NCBI GenBank assembly: GCA_944323205.1
Contig: CALURO010000005.1
Span: 1 to 64,000 of the forward strand
From: an uncultured Mucispirillum sp.
GTDB lineage: Bacteria; Chrysiogenota; Deferribacteres; Deferribacterales; Mucispirillaceae
DNA length: 64,000 nt
Direction: 5' to 3'
This document shows positions 18,115-27,757 of this stretch, piece by piece. The notes under the pieces are model-generated. The model was not told the DNA's origin and searched no databases. It saw nothing but the letters and a program-made list of their open reading frames with translations. How positions within the stretch are numbered: the stretch's first letter is position 1; every line of letters begins with the position of its first letter. Both the position numbers and the translations under genes were made by a program.

Positions 18115-19650
18115 ATGGTATTAAAAGTTTATACCAATTCATTTATGCTGGTAAAACTAGTATTATTAAGTATATTAATGATAACAGCATTAGCAGCATG
18201 CAAAAATCAGACTGTAGACAGCTACTATTCAATAGACAGCACTGCTGGCTCTGCTTTGATAGAACCTGCAGAGTTAAAAAAATATATTGATAACGGCTAC
18301 AAAACAGATGATGGCAGAAAAGTTGTTATTTTACATGTAACTCTGCAGAATGGTCAGGTTCCGGAATCAACTATTAAGGGTGCATATTCTTTCAGTCAGG
18401 AAGAATATTTAATGGAAAAAAGAAGTGATGGTGTTGCTCCAAACGGTGCAATGGTTGCAAGTGGTGCGAAAGTTGATAAATTTTTATCAAAATATGGCAT
18501 AGACAACAATACATTAATTGTTCTTACAAGTCATGACTTAACTAACCAAATGATATACAGGACTTTCTGGGCATTAAAATACTGGGGTTTTTCTAATAAA
18601 GCATTAAAAGTATTAAATGGTGCTGACTATTATTTCTTTGGAGAATATGCAAAGACAAATAATATAGATACAGCATCATATAAAGCTGCCCCAGGTGATA
18701 TTTCAAAAATTACTCCGTCTACTTTTTCAGTAAAAGATTTACCGGGTAACTATATTGATTCTGTCCGTGCACCATTTGGCGAGATAATTGAATATGCAAA
18801 AGCAGGTAAAATGAATTCTGACGCTTCTGGTGAAGTGGCAGTTATTTCTACTATTGATGCTAAAAAACCAGTTAAATCTAATGGACAGGTGGTAACATAT
18901 ACAATATATGATAATAATGCTGTTGATGGTAGAATAAAAGGTGCTACTCAGCTTGCATATAAGCCTGCAGAAAATGGCGGATATAATAATCACTGGGCTT
19001 TATATTTAGACGCTCAGCTTTCTAATGACGGTAAATATACTATTGTTGGCGGCAAAGGCACTTTTAAAACACCAGAGCAGATTAGGACAATGGTAAAAGG
19101 TCTTACTGAAAATAACGGTAAAACTACTAAAAATTCTTCATTTTTAGAAAATATTGATCACAACCCAAATAAAAGAATACTTTTTCACTGCTTTACAGGA
19201 AGGACTACTTCTCCACACTGGTTTATATTCAGAGAGATTTTAGGCTATCAAAATGCTGCTGTATATGACGGCTCTTGGCAGGAATGGAGCTCATATTCTG
19301 TTTATTATCCAGCAGATGCAGTAAATGCAGCTTATGCAAGAGTATTTATAGGTAATGATGACCCTAACACTTACGATAAACAAAATACTGACTATATTTT
19401 CTGGAATGGTGATAAATTTGTTATGTCTGATAATAAAACTATACCAGAATTAGAATATGATAACCTTAAAATCTTTATTGAAAAATGGGATACTACAAAA
19501 TATACTGATTTTGCTACATTAGGTTTAGAATCATACTATGAAGATGATGAAGTATATTATTATCCATTAACTAACCCTGATATAGACAGTTTATATGCGG
19601 GAGATGCAAAAGAAATCAATAAAGAAGATAAAGCATATCAAGGTAAATAA
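18115..19650 (+). CDS. Tandem-rhodanese sulfurtransferase lipoprotein
   Basis: 511 residues from the ATG at 18115, which has GGAGG four bases upstream; an in-frame ATG at 18037 lacks such a site. The lipobox LAAC places the lipidated cysteine at residue 29. Two rhodanese domains follow. The second has the active-site loop HCFTGRT with Cys359 and the thiosulfate-sulfurtransferase mark YDGSWQEWS (384-392). In the first, the loop position reads TSHDLTNQ without cysteine, so that domain is probably structural, as in classical two-domain rhodaneses. Placed outside the cytoplasm and divergent from a Psr/Phs-like molybdoenzyme, it may supply or accept sulfane sulfur (polysulfide or thiosulfate). Confidence 0.88.
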   Translation: MVLKVYTNSFMLVKLVLLSILMITALAACKNQTVDSYYSIDSTAGSALIEPAELKKYIDNGYKTDDGRKVVILHVTLQNGQVPESTIKGAYSFSQEEYLMEKRSDGVAPNGAMVASGAKVDKFLSKYGIDNNTLIVLTSHDLTNQMIYRTFWALKYWGFSNKALKVLNGADYYFFGEYAKTNNIDTASYKAAPGDISKITPSTFSVKDLPGNYIDSVRAPFGEIIEYAKAGKMNSDASGEVAVISTIDAKKPVKSNGQVVTYTIYDNNAVDGRIKGATQLAYKPAENGGYNNHWALYLDAQLSNDGKYTIVGGKGTFKTPEQIRTMVKGLTENNGKTTKNSSFLENIDHNPNKRILFHCFTGRTTSPHWFIFREILGYQNAAVYDGSWQEWSSYSVYYPADAVNAAYARVFIGNDDPNTYDKQNTDYIFWNGDKFVMSDNKTIPELEYDNLKIFIEKWDTTKYTDFATLGLESYYEDDEVYYYPLTNPDIDSLYAGDAKEINKEDKAYQGK

Positions 19651-19669
19651 TAAGCTGTAAAGCATAAAA

Positions 19670-19704
19670 AATAAGAGTGCCTGTAAAAATAAGGCACTCT
19701 TATT
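19670..19704. terminator. Bidirectional terminator
   Basis: A 12-bp perfect stem, AATAAGAGTGCC with GGCACTCTTATT, encloses an 11-base loop between the convergent rhodanese and TorD genes. A- and T-rich flanks on both sides allow it to act in both directions. Confidence 0.85.
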
Positions 19705-19733
19705 TATGACTATATATAAATATTTCTTATTTC

Positions 19734-20453
19734 TTATATGTCTTTATTTAATTCTTCATCAAATTCTTTTAAAAGCTCTATATCGTATTTAATATAGTAT
19801 TTTAAAATAACAGCAGTAGAAGCATATAATTTTGAATTAAGTGTAACTGATTTATTATACACTGCATCAGAAAACATATCAATCCATACTAATATATGGT
19901 TTGATGAGAAATTTATCTGGTCATTTATTGCTGATTTAAGTAGGTTTATATCACTATCTTCTGCCAGTTTTCCAATTAAATCGCTTAGTTTCTGCATATA
20001 AAGCATTTCAACACTAATATAATCTTCTGGTGCTTTAATAGAATCAGGCATTTGGAAATCTCTCATTTTATAAACTGAAACTACTTTTTCCCATTCTTCA
20101 CCTTTTAATAAACCGTCACTGGACAAATATGATGAAGCAGAGGCAGGTATATTGCCCATACCGCTAAGAAATAATGATGTAAATTCAATATTAAGTCTTT
20201 GAAGAAAGTCTTGTATATTCACTGCATTTTTTTCATCATTAATATATTCTTCAAAAATTTTACATGCATTATTATATTCATCATTTTCCACATAATCTTT
20301 TAAATCATTAAAGTAGTTTAAATATTTTTCAGAAATACCAATAAAACTATTATCAGCTATATTATTAAACACTCTGTAGAAATAATTAAAAAAAGCACTT
20401 CGCAAAATTGAAGAGTTTATTAAATCTTCTTGTAATTCTTGATTAAATGGCAT
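19734..20453 (-). CDS. TorD-family molybdoenzyme maturation chaperone
   Basis: A 239-residue paralogue of the protein at 8426-9145. Shared blocks include FFNYFYRVF, ASSYLSSDG, EDYISVEMLYMQK and a C-terminal helix with NHILVWIDMF. They match the TorD/DmsD fold, with PEDYISVEM standing where family members have the PDHxxxEL motif. Being next to the rhodanese and molybdoenzyme genes, it is the likeliest dedicated chaperone for the molybdoenzyme beginning at 17753. It is a single gene converging on the rhodanese gene across a shared terminator. Confidence 0.75.
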   Translation of the reverse strand: MPFNQELQEDLINSSILRSAFFNYFYRVFNNIADNSFIGISEKYLNYFNDLKDYVENDEYNNACKIFEEYINDEKNAVNIQDFLQRLNIEFTSLFLSGMGNIPASASSYLSSDGLLKGEEWEKVVSVYKMRDFQMPDSIKAPEDYISVEMLYMQKLSDLIGKLAEDSDINLLKSAINDQINFSSNHILVWIDMFSDAVYNKSVTLNSKLYASTAVILKYYIKYDIELLKEFDEELNKDI

Positions 20454-20567
20454 ATAATCCCTCTTGTAGAATAAGTTTAGTAATAATAATATTTTTTCAT
20501 TATTTTTACAATAGATGATTGTGTTTTAATGTAAAAAATATTTTTTTAATTTTTTTAAAAAAAGTGC

Positions 20568-20596
20568 TTGACAAATTCTTTAAAATATGAAATAAA
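20568..20596 (+). promoter_or_regulatory. Promoter of the tRNA(CAU) gene
   Basis: A perfect TTGACA at 20568-20573 is followed after 17 bases by AATAAA at 20591-20596, about 20 bases before the mature tRNA 5' end. The -10 is imperfect, but the -35 and spacing are good. Confidence 0.55.
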
Positions 20597-20616
20597 GTAC
20601 TTCCTGTTAAGGATAC

Positions 20617-20691
20617 GGGCCAATAGCTCAGTTTGGTTAGAGCCACCGGCTCATAACCGGTAGGTCCTAGGTTCAAGTCCTAGTTGGCCCA
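20617..20691 (+). tRNA. tRNA with CAU anticodon, probably elongator Met
   Basis: The acceptor stem GGGCCAA pairs perfectly with TTGGCCC (20684-20690), with A as discriminator. The anticodon arm ACCGG-CTCATAA-CCGGT gives CAU. The T arm CCTAG-GTTCAAG-T-CCTAG is regular. An initiator would normally show a C-A mismatch at position 1-72, and here it is G-C, so this is elongator Met, or possibly tRNA-Ile2 with a modified C34. CCA is not encoded. Confidence 0.93.
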
Positions 20692-20696
20692 TTGTA

Positions 20697-20720
20697 GGGG
20701 AGTGTATACTCCCCTTTTTA
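20697..20720 (+). terminator. Terminator of the tRNA(CAU) transcript
   Basis: GGGGAGT pairs with ACTCCCC around a 4-base loop and runs directly into TTTTTATTTTC. Confidence 0.9.
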
Positions 20721-20763
20721 TTTTCTTTTTATAGAAGGTCAAGTTAAGGTAAGCAGCTTTTAT

Positions 20764-21879
20764 ATGGTTAAAATTAGCGACATTATTAATTATTTAGAGT
20801 ATTCATTTACAGATATTTCTACACAGTCAAAATGGGATTTTTCTGGAAAACAAATATATACAGGTGATAAAGAAATATCTAAAATCGCTTTAAGTCTTGA
20901 TGCAAAAGAAGATATAATTGAAAAAGCAGTAAAAGAGGGGTGTGAGTTACTTATTACTCATCACCCCATTTTTTTTCATGAAAGTAAAGGCATAAATATT
21001 AATAAAACAGTTGACAGGAAAGTTATAAAAGCCATAAAAGGCGGGCTTGATATATTAAGCTATCATACAAATTTAGATATGGCATATGATGGCTTAAATG
21101 ATTATATATGTGAGCTTTTAAATGCAAAAATGGATAACGGCTTTTTAAGCTATGAAGGCAGCCAGCCTTTATATAAAGTAGCTGTCTTTGTACCTTATGA
21201 TTATAAAGATAAAGTTTTTTATGCTATGACATTAAATGGGGCAGGCTCAGTATATGGCAACTATTCTTCATGCGGGTTTATTGCAGAGGGTGCAGGGCTT
21301 TTTACACCTAACAATAATGCTAACCCTTTTATAGGCAGTGCAAATGAGCCTCAGATAGTAGATGAAGTAAAAATTGAAACACTGGTGCTTAAAAAACATC
21401 TTCATCAGGTAATAAATGCTATGCTTGAAGCTCACCCTTATGAAGAAGCAGCCTATGATATTATAGAGCTTCATAATAAACTGGCTTACGGCTTTGGAAG
21501 AATTGGTTCTTTAGATAAAGAATATTCATTACAGGAATTCATTAAGTTAATTCAAGAGAAATTACATATAAAACATATTATTACTAATATGAAAGATATT
21601 AAGCCTTTTACTCGTTTTGGGGTATGCACTGGCTCTGGTGCTTCTTTATGGAAAGATGCGCTTAATAAAGGTATAAATGTGCTTTTAACTGGTGATTTAA
21701 AATATCATGATGCTCTTGATGCTTATGAAGCAGGTGTGTGTATAATAGATGCTACTCATCAGGCAACAGAAGAAATATATATGCACAGGTTATCAGAAAT
21801 TATTAAAGAACAATTTAATATAGAAGTGATAGTTTATAAACAGGAACAACAACTAATATGCTGGGGAGGTAATAATTAA
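20764..21879 (+). CDS. Nif3-like dinuclear metal-centre protein
   Basis: A 371-residue member of the NIF3/YqfO family, whose exact activity is unsettled (GTP cyclohydrolase I type 2-like in annotation). Metal-binding histidines are in LLITHHPIFF, YHTNLDMA and, near the C-terminus, DATHQATEE. About 130 residues between roughly 120 and 250 form the PII-like insertion (YKVAVFVPYDYKDKVF, HPYEEAAYDI) seen in long forms. The stop overlaps the next start in TAATG. Confidence 0.9.
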   Translation: MVKISDIINYLEYSFTDISTQSKWDFSGKQIYTGDKEISKIALSLDAKEDIIEKAVKEGCELLITHHPIFFHESKGININKTVDRKVIKAIKGGLDILSYHTNLDMAYDGLNDYICELLNAKMDNGFLSYEGSQPLYKVAVFVPYDYKDKVFYAMTLNGAGSVYGNYSSCGFIAEGAGLFTPNNNANPFIGSANEPQIVDEVKIETLVLKKHLHQVINAMLEAHPYEEAAYDIIELHNKLAYGFGRIGSLDKEYSLQEFIKLIQEKLHIKHIITNMKDIKPFTRFGVCTGSGASLWKDALNKGINVLLTGDLKYHDALDAYEAGVCIIDATHQATEEIYMHRLSEIIKEQFNIEVIVYKQEQQLICWGGNN

Positions 21880-22610
21880 TGCAAGAAATATTAGAGCAGC
21901 TTATTGAACTTCAAAAAATCGATTCTAAAATCGCATCTATTGAGGGAGTTATAAAAAATACTCCATCACAAATTAAAGCAGTGCAGGAAAAATATGAAAA
22001 AGCTATAGCAGGTTACGACAGTATAAAAGCTGCACTTGATGAAAACAAAAAAACATACCTTGCTTTAGAAACAGACTTAAATGAGAAAAAAAATAATCTT
22101 TTAAATTCTCAATCAAAACTTTCTTCTGTTCAAAATACAAAAGAGTATGAATCTGTTATACGCGAACTTGATACTCTTAAAAAATCAGTTGCAGATGATG
22201 AAACTAAACTCAAAGAAATGATGAATCTTGATTTTAAATATGAATCAGAGCTTAGCAAAATGGTTGAATTAAAAGAAAGCCTTGAAAAAGAACTTGAAGA
22301 AGTCAGCTTATCAAAAGCAGATGAAGATAAAGAAATGCATGATGAACTTGCAAAACTTATGCAGCAGAGAGAAGAACATGCTTCTAAAATTAAAAAAAGC
22401 ACACTTATGAAATATGACAGAGTAAGAGCACACCGTCATAATGTAGGTATTGCTTCAGTAAAAGATGAAGTCTGCAACGGCTGCTATATGCATATTCCAC
22501 CACAGCTTTATGTTGAAGTTAAAAAAGATTTAGATGTACATACATGCCCTCACTGCCAAAGAATACTTTATTATATACCACCAAAACCAGCTGATGATAC
22601 TAAAAAATAA
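21879..22610 (+). CDS. Coiled-coil protein with C-terminal C4 zinc ribbon
   Basis: A 243-residue protein. About residues 1-180 are heptad-rich coiled coil with a turn in the middle, then a zinc ribbon with two pairs of cysteines (CNGCYMHIP and CPHCQ). This architecture is the zf-RING_7/CT398 family found next to nif3 in many bacteria. It starts in TAATG at the nif3 stop, so the two are co-translated. Proposed roles in secretion or flagella in other genera are not supported by anything nearby. Confidence 0.88.
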   Translation: MQEILEQLIELQKIDSKIASIEGVIKNTPSQIKAVQEKYEKAIAGYDSIKAALDENKKTYLALETDLNEKKNNLLNSQSKLSSVQNTKEYESVIRELDTLKKSVADDETKLKEMMNLDFKYESELSKMVELKESLEKELEEVSLSKADEDKEMHDELAKLMQQREEHASKIKKSTLMKYDRVRAHRHNVGIASVKDEVCNGCYMHIPPQLYVEVKKDLDVHTCPHCQRILYYIPPKPADDTKK

Positions 22611-22641
22611 GCTGTATTTTAAATAAATTTAATTTTTTTAT

Positions 22642-22696
22642 AAAGCATACTTGATTTATGACGAAAATATAGTCATAATAAAGTATGCTTTTTATT
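22642..22696 (+). terminator. Terminator after the zinc-ribbon gene
   Basis: AAAGCATACTT (22642-22652) pairs with AAGTATGCTTT (22681-22691). A second helix TATGAC/GTCATA stacks inside, and TTTTTATTTTT follows. Confidence 0.85.
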
Positions 22697-22733
22697 TTTA
22701 TGCATAATTATATTAAATATTTAGGAGCTTATT

Positions 22734-25484
22734 TTGGCTTTAAAATTAAGAGTATATATTTTACTGTTTATTATCATATTTACTTATGGCTGCAGTGAGA
22801 AAAGAACAATTGTACAGGATAATACTACCGCTAATTTAAATATTAACTCTGTTGCTCAGTCAGAAAATACTGATATTTTAGAAGGAAATGAAAAATTTTC
22901 AGCAGGTGATTTTTATGAAGCTATTAAGTTATATGAAAAGGCTTCAAAAGAAAATAAAGCAACTGCATTTTATAATATTGGTGTTAGCTATTATTTATTA
23001 AATAATACGCCTATGGCTGAATTAAATTTTAGAGAAGCAGTGAATTCTGACCCTGATTTTCCTGAAGCTGTAATGAATTTAATTGCAGTTTTGGCAGAGC
23101 AGGGCGGAGAAAAAGCCAAAGAGGCTGAAAAATATGTGGAAAAATATATAGATAAAGCTAATCACTCTGCTGCTGCATATAGTGGTATTGCTAATGTATT
23201 TTTAAGTGTGAATGATACTGCAAAAGCTATGTATTATTATAAAAAAGCATTAGAAAAAGATGCATCTTCACCTATGGTTTTAGAAAACTATGCTAATCTT
23301 CTAATAAGCATTGGTGAATATGAAGATGGTATTACTTTATTAGAATCTCTACCAAGTAGAAATTTTATTGTTCATTATAATCTTGCAAATGCATATTTTG
23401 CTATTGGAAATAAAGAAAGTGCATATAGTAATGCTCAAGAAGCACTTTATTCAGACGGAGCAAGTGAAACAGGTTATGATAAACTAGCACATCTTTTTAA
23501 TAAATTAAAAAAATATTCTGATGAAGCACAGACTCTGCGTATATTAATCAGCGGAAATGATGAAAGAGATTACAGAGTCCGTTTAATAAAAGCATATCTT
23601 TCTCTTGCAGAAAACGATAAAGCTGTTGATGAAATTGACTTATTATTAAAAGAATATCCTCGTGACGAAGAATTAAGTCTTTTAAAGTACAATGTAATGG
23701 TTTATATAGATACTGCAAAAGCAGGGGAGTATATTAAATCATTATATGAAGATTTAAAAACAGATAAAGTATTATCTTACTACGCAAAACATGTGTGCTA
23801 TTTTAATAAAACTCAAAATGAAATAAGACCATATATTCAAACAAACAGAAATAATGGCTGGATTTCTCTTGCTAAAACTGTTTACGCATTAAAACAGGGC
23901 AGATATAAAGATGCTGAAACTTATTTAAAATCAGCTGGTGCTGAAAACGGTCATGATTATTTTGCATATAATACTTTTTTAAATGTAAAAAACAGGGATT
24001 TTGCTCGTGCTGCATCTTTTGCTGCTAATCTTGATTTACTGCAGTATGATACTTTTTGGTATAAACTTGTAATTGCATGGAACTTAAGAGAGCCTCAGAC
24101 TGTCTTATCATTAGGTGAAGAATATAGAAACAGCTCATTAATATCTATAAGGCCTCCGTCATTTGAATTTAATATACGACCAGTGCTTGATGATATGAGT
24201 TTTACATACAGATTTGATGATAAAAGTATTGATGCGGCATCTATGCTTGCTTATCCTGTATTTATGAAACCAGATGAAACTACTCAGTTTTTAATAACAG
24301 GCAGAAGTGCTTTAAAAGAGAGAGACAGGGATAGTGTAACAAGCAAGCTGGAAGGTATAAAAATGAATAATGCAGCCATTGATGATTTTGCATCTTTTAA
24401 TTTTGAAAGTGCAAAGCAGAAGTTTGAAAAAGCTGCCGGCTATTTAACTAATAATACTATAGTGCTTTATAACCTTGCACTTACTTATTTTAATTTAGGT
24501 GAAAATGATAAAGCTAAGGAAGTTATTGATAAAGCATTTGTTATAGATAAAAATGATGGCTTTACTCATTTAATTTCAGGGCTTTTAAATTATAGAAAAG
24601 GTAACTATCCTGATGCTAAACTAAATTTTGACCAGGCAAAACTTTATGCTTCTAAAAAAATAGGGGAGCTTGAAAAACCAGAAGATGAAGATATTATGCT
24701 TTTATATTTATCAGTACTTTCAAGCGATAGACCGTCAAGAAGAGACGAAGCAGAAAGTATATATAAATCAAATGATAACGGATTTACAGTATCATGTGCT
24801 TTATTAATGGATTATTTTGATGATTATGATATAGAAAAATTAAATGAGCTTAAAGACTCACCAATATTTAGAGTATCAAGGGTTAGAAATCTGCTTGCAT
24901 TAAGACATACTCCAATAGACCAGTTTAAAGATGTTGATGATGCAGACAGGTATTATACACTTGCTTATAAATTTGCTATGCTGCAGCGCGGGGCAGCAGA
25001 TGCTGTTATATTTAATAAAAGATTTGCACGCGATAAAGTATATTTAAAAGATATGGTATATGTTTCTGTATACAGGCAGGATAAACAGTCTGGACTTAAA
25101 TATTTACAGACTTTATCTGATATGGATTTCAGGTATTCTGAGCTTTACAAAGTATCTCTATACTATTTTACATGGGTTAGAGATTTTGTGAATGCAGAAG
25201 CATCTTATGGCTCTCTTGATAGAATGGGTTATAATGACCAGACATCATTTTTCTATATGCTTTTATATTTCCTTGTAAACTTTAATGAAACAAGGCTGAA
25301 TAACTATTTAAAATCATATAATGAAGCTTATGGTGCAGATTATAAATATGATATAGTAACAGCTATGATGAATTTATATACAAAAAATGTCAGCACTTTT
25401 GACAGCATTGTAAGGCGTCTGTTAGCTCAAGACCCATATTTATTTGATAAAATGTTTATAGAGGTTAATTTTGAAAAATTTTAA
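22734..25484 (+). CDS. Large TPR-repeat lipoprotein
   Basis: 916 residues from a TTG with AGGAGC upstream. A lipoprotein signal ends at Cys20 (TYGC). Two blocks of tetratricopeptide repeats can be seen: about 50-270 (for example NEKFSAGDFYEAIKLYEKA, AYSGIANVFLSVNDTAKAM) and about 555-650 (FNFESAKQKFEKAAGY, LNYRKGNYPDAKLNFDQA). The remainder is helical and also repeat-like. TPR lipoproteins act as scaffolds for envelope complexes. It overlaps the next gene by 14 bases. No specific partner can be named. Confidence 0.8.
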   Translation: MALKLRVYILLFIIIFTYGCSEKRTIVQDNTTANLNINSVAQSENTDILEGNEKFSAGDFYEAIKLYEKASKENKATAFYNIGVSYYLLNNTPMAELNFREAVNSDPDFPEAVMNLIAVLAEQGGEKAKEAEKYVEKYIDKANHSAAAYSGIANVFLSVNDTAKAMYYYKKALEKDASSPMVLENYANLLISIGEYEDGITLLESLPSRNFIVHYNLANAYFAIGNKESAYSNAQEALYSDGASETGYDKLAHLFNKLKKYSDEAQTLRILISGNDERDYRVRLIKAYLSLAENDKAVDEIDLLLKEYPRDEELSLLKYNVMVYIDTAKAGEYIKSLYEDLKTDKVLSYYAKHVCYFNKTQNEIRPYIQTNRNNGWISLAKTVYALKQGRYKDAETYLKSAGAENGHDYFAYNTFLNVKNRDFARAASFAANLDLLQYDTFWYKLVIAWNLREPQTVLSLGEEYRNSSLISIRPPSFEFNIRPVLDDMSFTYRFDDKSIDAASMLAYPVFMKPDETTQFLITGRSALKERDRDSVTSKLEGIKMNNAAIDDFASFNFESAKQKFEKAAGYLTNNTIVLYNLALTYFNLGENDKAKEVIDKAFVIDKNDGFTHLISGLLNYRKGNYPDAKLNFDQAKLYASKKIGELEKPEDEDIMLLYLSVLSSDRPSRRDEAESIYKSNDNGFTVSCALLMDYFDDYDIEKLNELKDSPIFRVSRVRNLLALRHTPIDQFKDVDDADRYYTLAYKFAMLQRGAADAVIFNKRFARDKVYLKDMVYVSVYRQDKQSGLKYLQTLSDMDFRYSELYKVSLYYFTWVRDFVNAEASYGSLDRMGYNDQTSFFYMLLYFLVNFNETRLNNYLKSYNEAYGADYKYDIVTAMMNLYTKNVSTFDSIVRRLLAQDPYLFDKMFIEVNFEKF

Positions 25485-25983
25485 AACAAATAAAACATTT
25501 ATAACACTGCATGTTATTATTTTTGTACTGCTTATTGTATTTGCATTAAATACGGAAAACAGGCAGACTCAGCTGAATGTAATACTGCTTTCAGTAATGG
25601 TTATAATATCATTTTTTATGCTTATATCATCACTTGTAAAAAGCCTGACTATTACTGATGATAAAATAATCGTGCGTAATCTGCTGAAAAAAACAGAGCT
25701 TAATATTAAAGATATAAGTTATGGTTATGCTCTTTCTGCTATGGGAAGATATGTATTGATTATACATGACGGCAGTCATTCTGTTATGATTTCATCATTA
25801 TCTGATGGTTTCATTGAGCTTTTAAAACTTGTATCTGAAAAGATTACAGAAGATGAAAGAAAAGCTTTTGATATAATTACACCAGCATCATTAAAAAGGA
25901 AATATATAATATATGCTTTTGTAATGACATTAATTGTTGCTCTTTTAATATACGGTATAATCACAAGCTATCGTTTAGTTTAG
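25471..25983 (+). CDS. Small membrane protein with a PH-like domain
   Basis: 170 residues from a TTG preceded by GAGG. It has two membrane helices at about 10-28 and 36-55, a cytoplasmic beta-rich segment (LTITDDKIIVRNLLKKTELNIKDI resembles bacterial PH-like domains) and a final membrane helix near 145-165. It overlaps the TPR lipoprotein gene by 14 bases and is probably coupled to it. The 3' end overlaps rsmI by 9 bases. Function unknown. Confidence 0.65.
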   Translation: MKNFKTNKTFITLHVIIFVLLIVFALNTENRQTQLNVILLSVMVIISFFMLISSLVKSLTITDDKIIVRNLLKKTELNIKDISYGYALSAMGRYVLIIHDGSHSVMISSLSDGFIELLKLVSEKITEDERKAFDIITPASLKRKYIIYAFVMTLIVALLIYGIITSYRLV

Positions 25984-26799
25984 TAGAGCCTGTAATTTAT
26001 TAATTAGATTATAGGCTTCGTTTCTTTTCATACCTAATGCTTTCATCATTTTTAATATATCTTTAGATGAAACATTATCACTTAATAATTCTTTTACTAC
26101 ATGCTCATAATTTAAAGATATACTGTTATTTTCTTTCTGTATTTCTTCGTTTCTTTTATTAACTGTAATAACAAATTCACCTTTAATAGTTATATTTTCA
26201 ATATCTTTTTTAGAGTTAATAAAGATAGTTTCTTCATATACTTTTGTAGCTTCTCTTGTAACTGCTATTGGGGCAGGGAAGTAATCAAGTAGAATATTTA
26301 ATGTTTCTTTTACCCTGTATGGTGATTCATAAAAAATAACAGGTGCTTTTATATGCAGCAGATTTTGAATTTCTTTTATTTTATCTTTTTCTTTATGTGG
26401 TAAAAAACCATGAAAATAAAAACTGCCACCTGCAAAACCTGAAGCAATTAAACCATGGATTAATGCAGTAGGTCCCTGTATAATCTCAAAAGGCAGTCCT
26501 TTTTTGATTATTTCTTTAATTACAACTGCCCCCGGGTCAGATACACAGGGCATTCCTGCTTCGCTGATTAATGCTACATTATCCCCATTTAATAGACATT
26601 CTATAATACTTTCGCTTGCTGTTTTTTCATTATCTTTATAATAAGATTTACAAGTTTTTTTTATTCCCTGACTGTTCAAAAGACTTAGGGCAGTGCGTGT
26701 ATCTTCTGCAAATACAATATCAACAGAAGACAGGGTTTTCACTGCCCGAATAGATAAATCAGAAAGATTGCCAATAGGTGTGCCTATAACATAAAGCAT
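25975..26799 (-). CDS. rsmI: 16S rRNA 2'-O-methyltransferase (C1402)
   Basis: A 274-residue member of the tetrapyrrole-methylase-fold RsmI family, which methylates C1402 of 16S rRNA. The N-terminal motif YVIGTPIGNLSDLSIRA and FAEDTRTALSLL are diagnostic, and GMPCVSDPGA forms the SAM site. It is the last gene of the minus-strand operon that begins at 33330 and lies one base after trxB. Confidence 0.95.
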   Translation of the reverse strand: MLYVIGTPIGNLSDLSIRAVKTLSSVDIVFAEDTRTALSLLNSQGIKKTCKSYYKDNEKTASESIIECLLNGDNVALISEAGMPCVSDPGAVVIKEIIKKGLPFEIIQGPTALIHGLIASGFAGGSFYFHGFLPHKEKDKIKEIQNLLHIKAPVIFYESPYRVKETLNILLDYFPAPIAVTREATKVYEETIFINSKKDIENITIKGEFVITVNKRNEEIQKENNSISLNYEHVVKELLSDNVSSKDILKMMKALGMKRNEAYNLINKLQALLN

Positions 26800-26800
26800 A

Positions 26801-27757
26801 TTAATGTTTTAACTCTTCATTAATATATTTTTCTGCCATTTTTGCAGCGACTGCACCATCAGAAGCAGCAGTTACAACCTGCATAAGTCCTTTTTTGCGA
26901 ACATCTCCAGCTGCAAATATACCAGATATATTAGTTAGAGTATCTTCTGATGCTTTTATAAATCCGCCATTTGTAAGCTCTAAAAGGTCTGTAAAAATAT
27001 CTGTATTTGCATCCCAGCCTATAAATTCAAAAATACCATCACATTTATAATCTATCATTTCTCCAGTCTGAGTATTTTTTAATTTAACACCAGTAACTAC
27101 ATTTTCTCCAAGTATTTCCTCTACTATATAAGGAGTCATAAACTGTATTTTTTCATTTTCTTTTGCACGGTTTTGAATTATTTTCGCTGCTCTAAATTCG
27201 TTTCTTCTGTGAACTATTGTTACTTTAGATGCAAATTTTGTAAGATATATGCCTTCTTCAAGAGCAGAATCTCCGCCACCAATAACAACTACTTCTTTAT
27301 TTCTAAAAAAGCCACCGTCACATGTAGCACAGAAAGAAATTCCCCTGCCTATAAAATTGATTTCATTTTTTGCACCAGTTTTTTTAGGTTTAGAACCTGT
27401 TGCAATAATCAATGCTTTACATTTTACTTTTCTTCCATCTTCAAGTATTATAATTTTCCATATACCTTCATCAATCACTTCTACACAGTTGCCTTGTCTG
27501 ATTACTGCACCAAATTTTTGTGCATGTTTCACAAATTTATCTGTAATTTCATGTCCATATACTGGTTCAGTAAATCCGGGATAATTTTCAATATGCTCAG
27601 TGATAGCCATACTTCCACCGGGGAAGTTTTTTTCTAAAATAAGCACAGAAAGAGCATCTCTTGCTGCATACATTCCAGCAGAACAGCCTGCAGGGCCAGC
27701 TCCCAAAACAATAACCTCATAGCTTTCCTTTAAATCTTTGTTAAAAAAGTTTTCCAT
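26801..27757 (-). CDS. trxB: Thioredoxin reductase
   Basis: About 318 residues from the ATG at 27757, which has GGAGG five bases upstream; the longer ATG at 27769 lies before that site. FAD binding is GAGPAGCSAG (19-28), the redox-active CATC is Cys143-Cys146 in SFCATCDGG, and NAD(P)H binding is GGGDSALEE. The C-terminal FAAGD motif is complete. The NADPH-specific HRRxxxR element is present as HRRNEFR. The start overlaps the stop of the cysteine-free thioredoxin-fold gene in TAATG, while the true thioredoxin gene sits far away at 60018. Confidence 0.93.
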   Translation of the reverse strand: MENFFNKDLKESYEVIVLGAGPAGCSAGMYAARDALSVLILEKNFPGGSMAITEHIENYPGFTEPVYGHEITDKFVKHAQKFGAVIRQGNCVEVIDEGIWKIIILEDGRKVKCKALIIATGSKPKKTGAKNEINFIGRGISFCATCDGGFFRNKEVVVIGGGDSALEEGIYLTKFASKVTIVHRRNEFRAAKIIQNRAKENEKIQFMTPYIVEEILGENVVTGVKLKNTQTGEMIDYKCDGIFEFIGWDANTDIFTDLLELTNGGFIKASEDTLTNISGIFAAGDVRKKGLMQVVTAASDGAVAAKMAEKYINEELKH

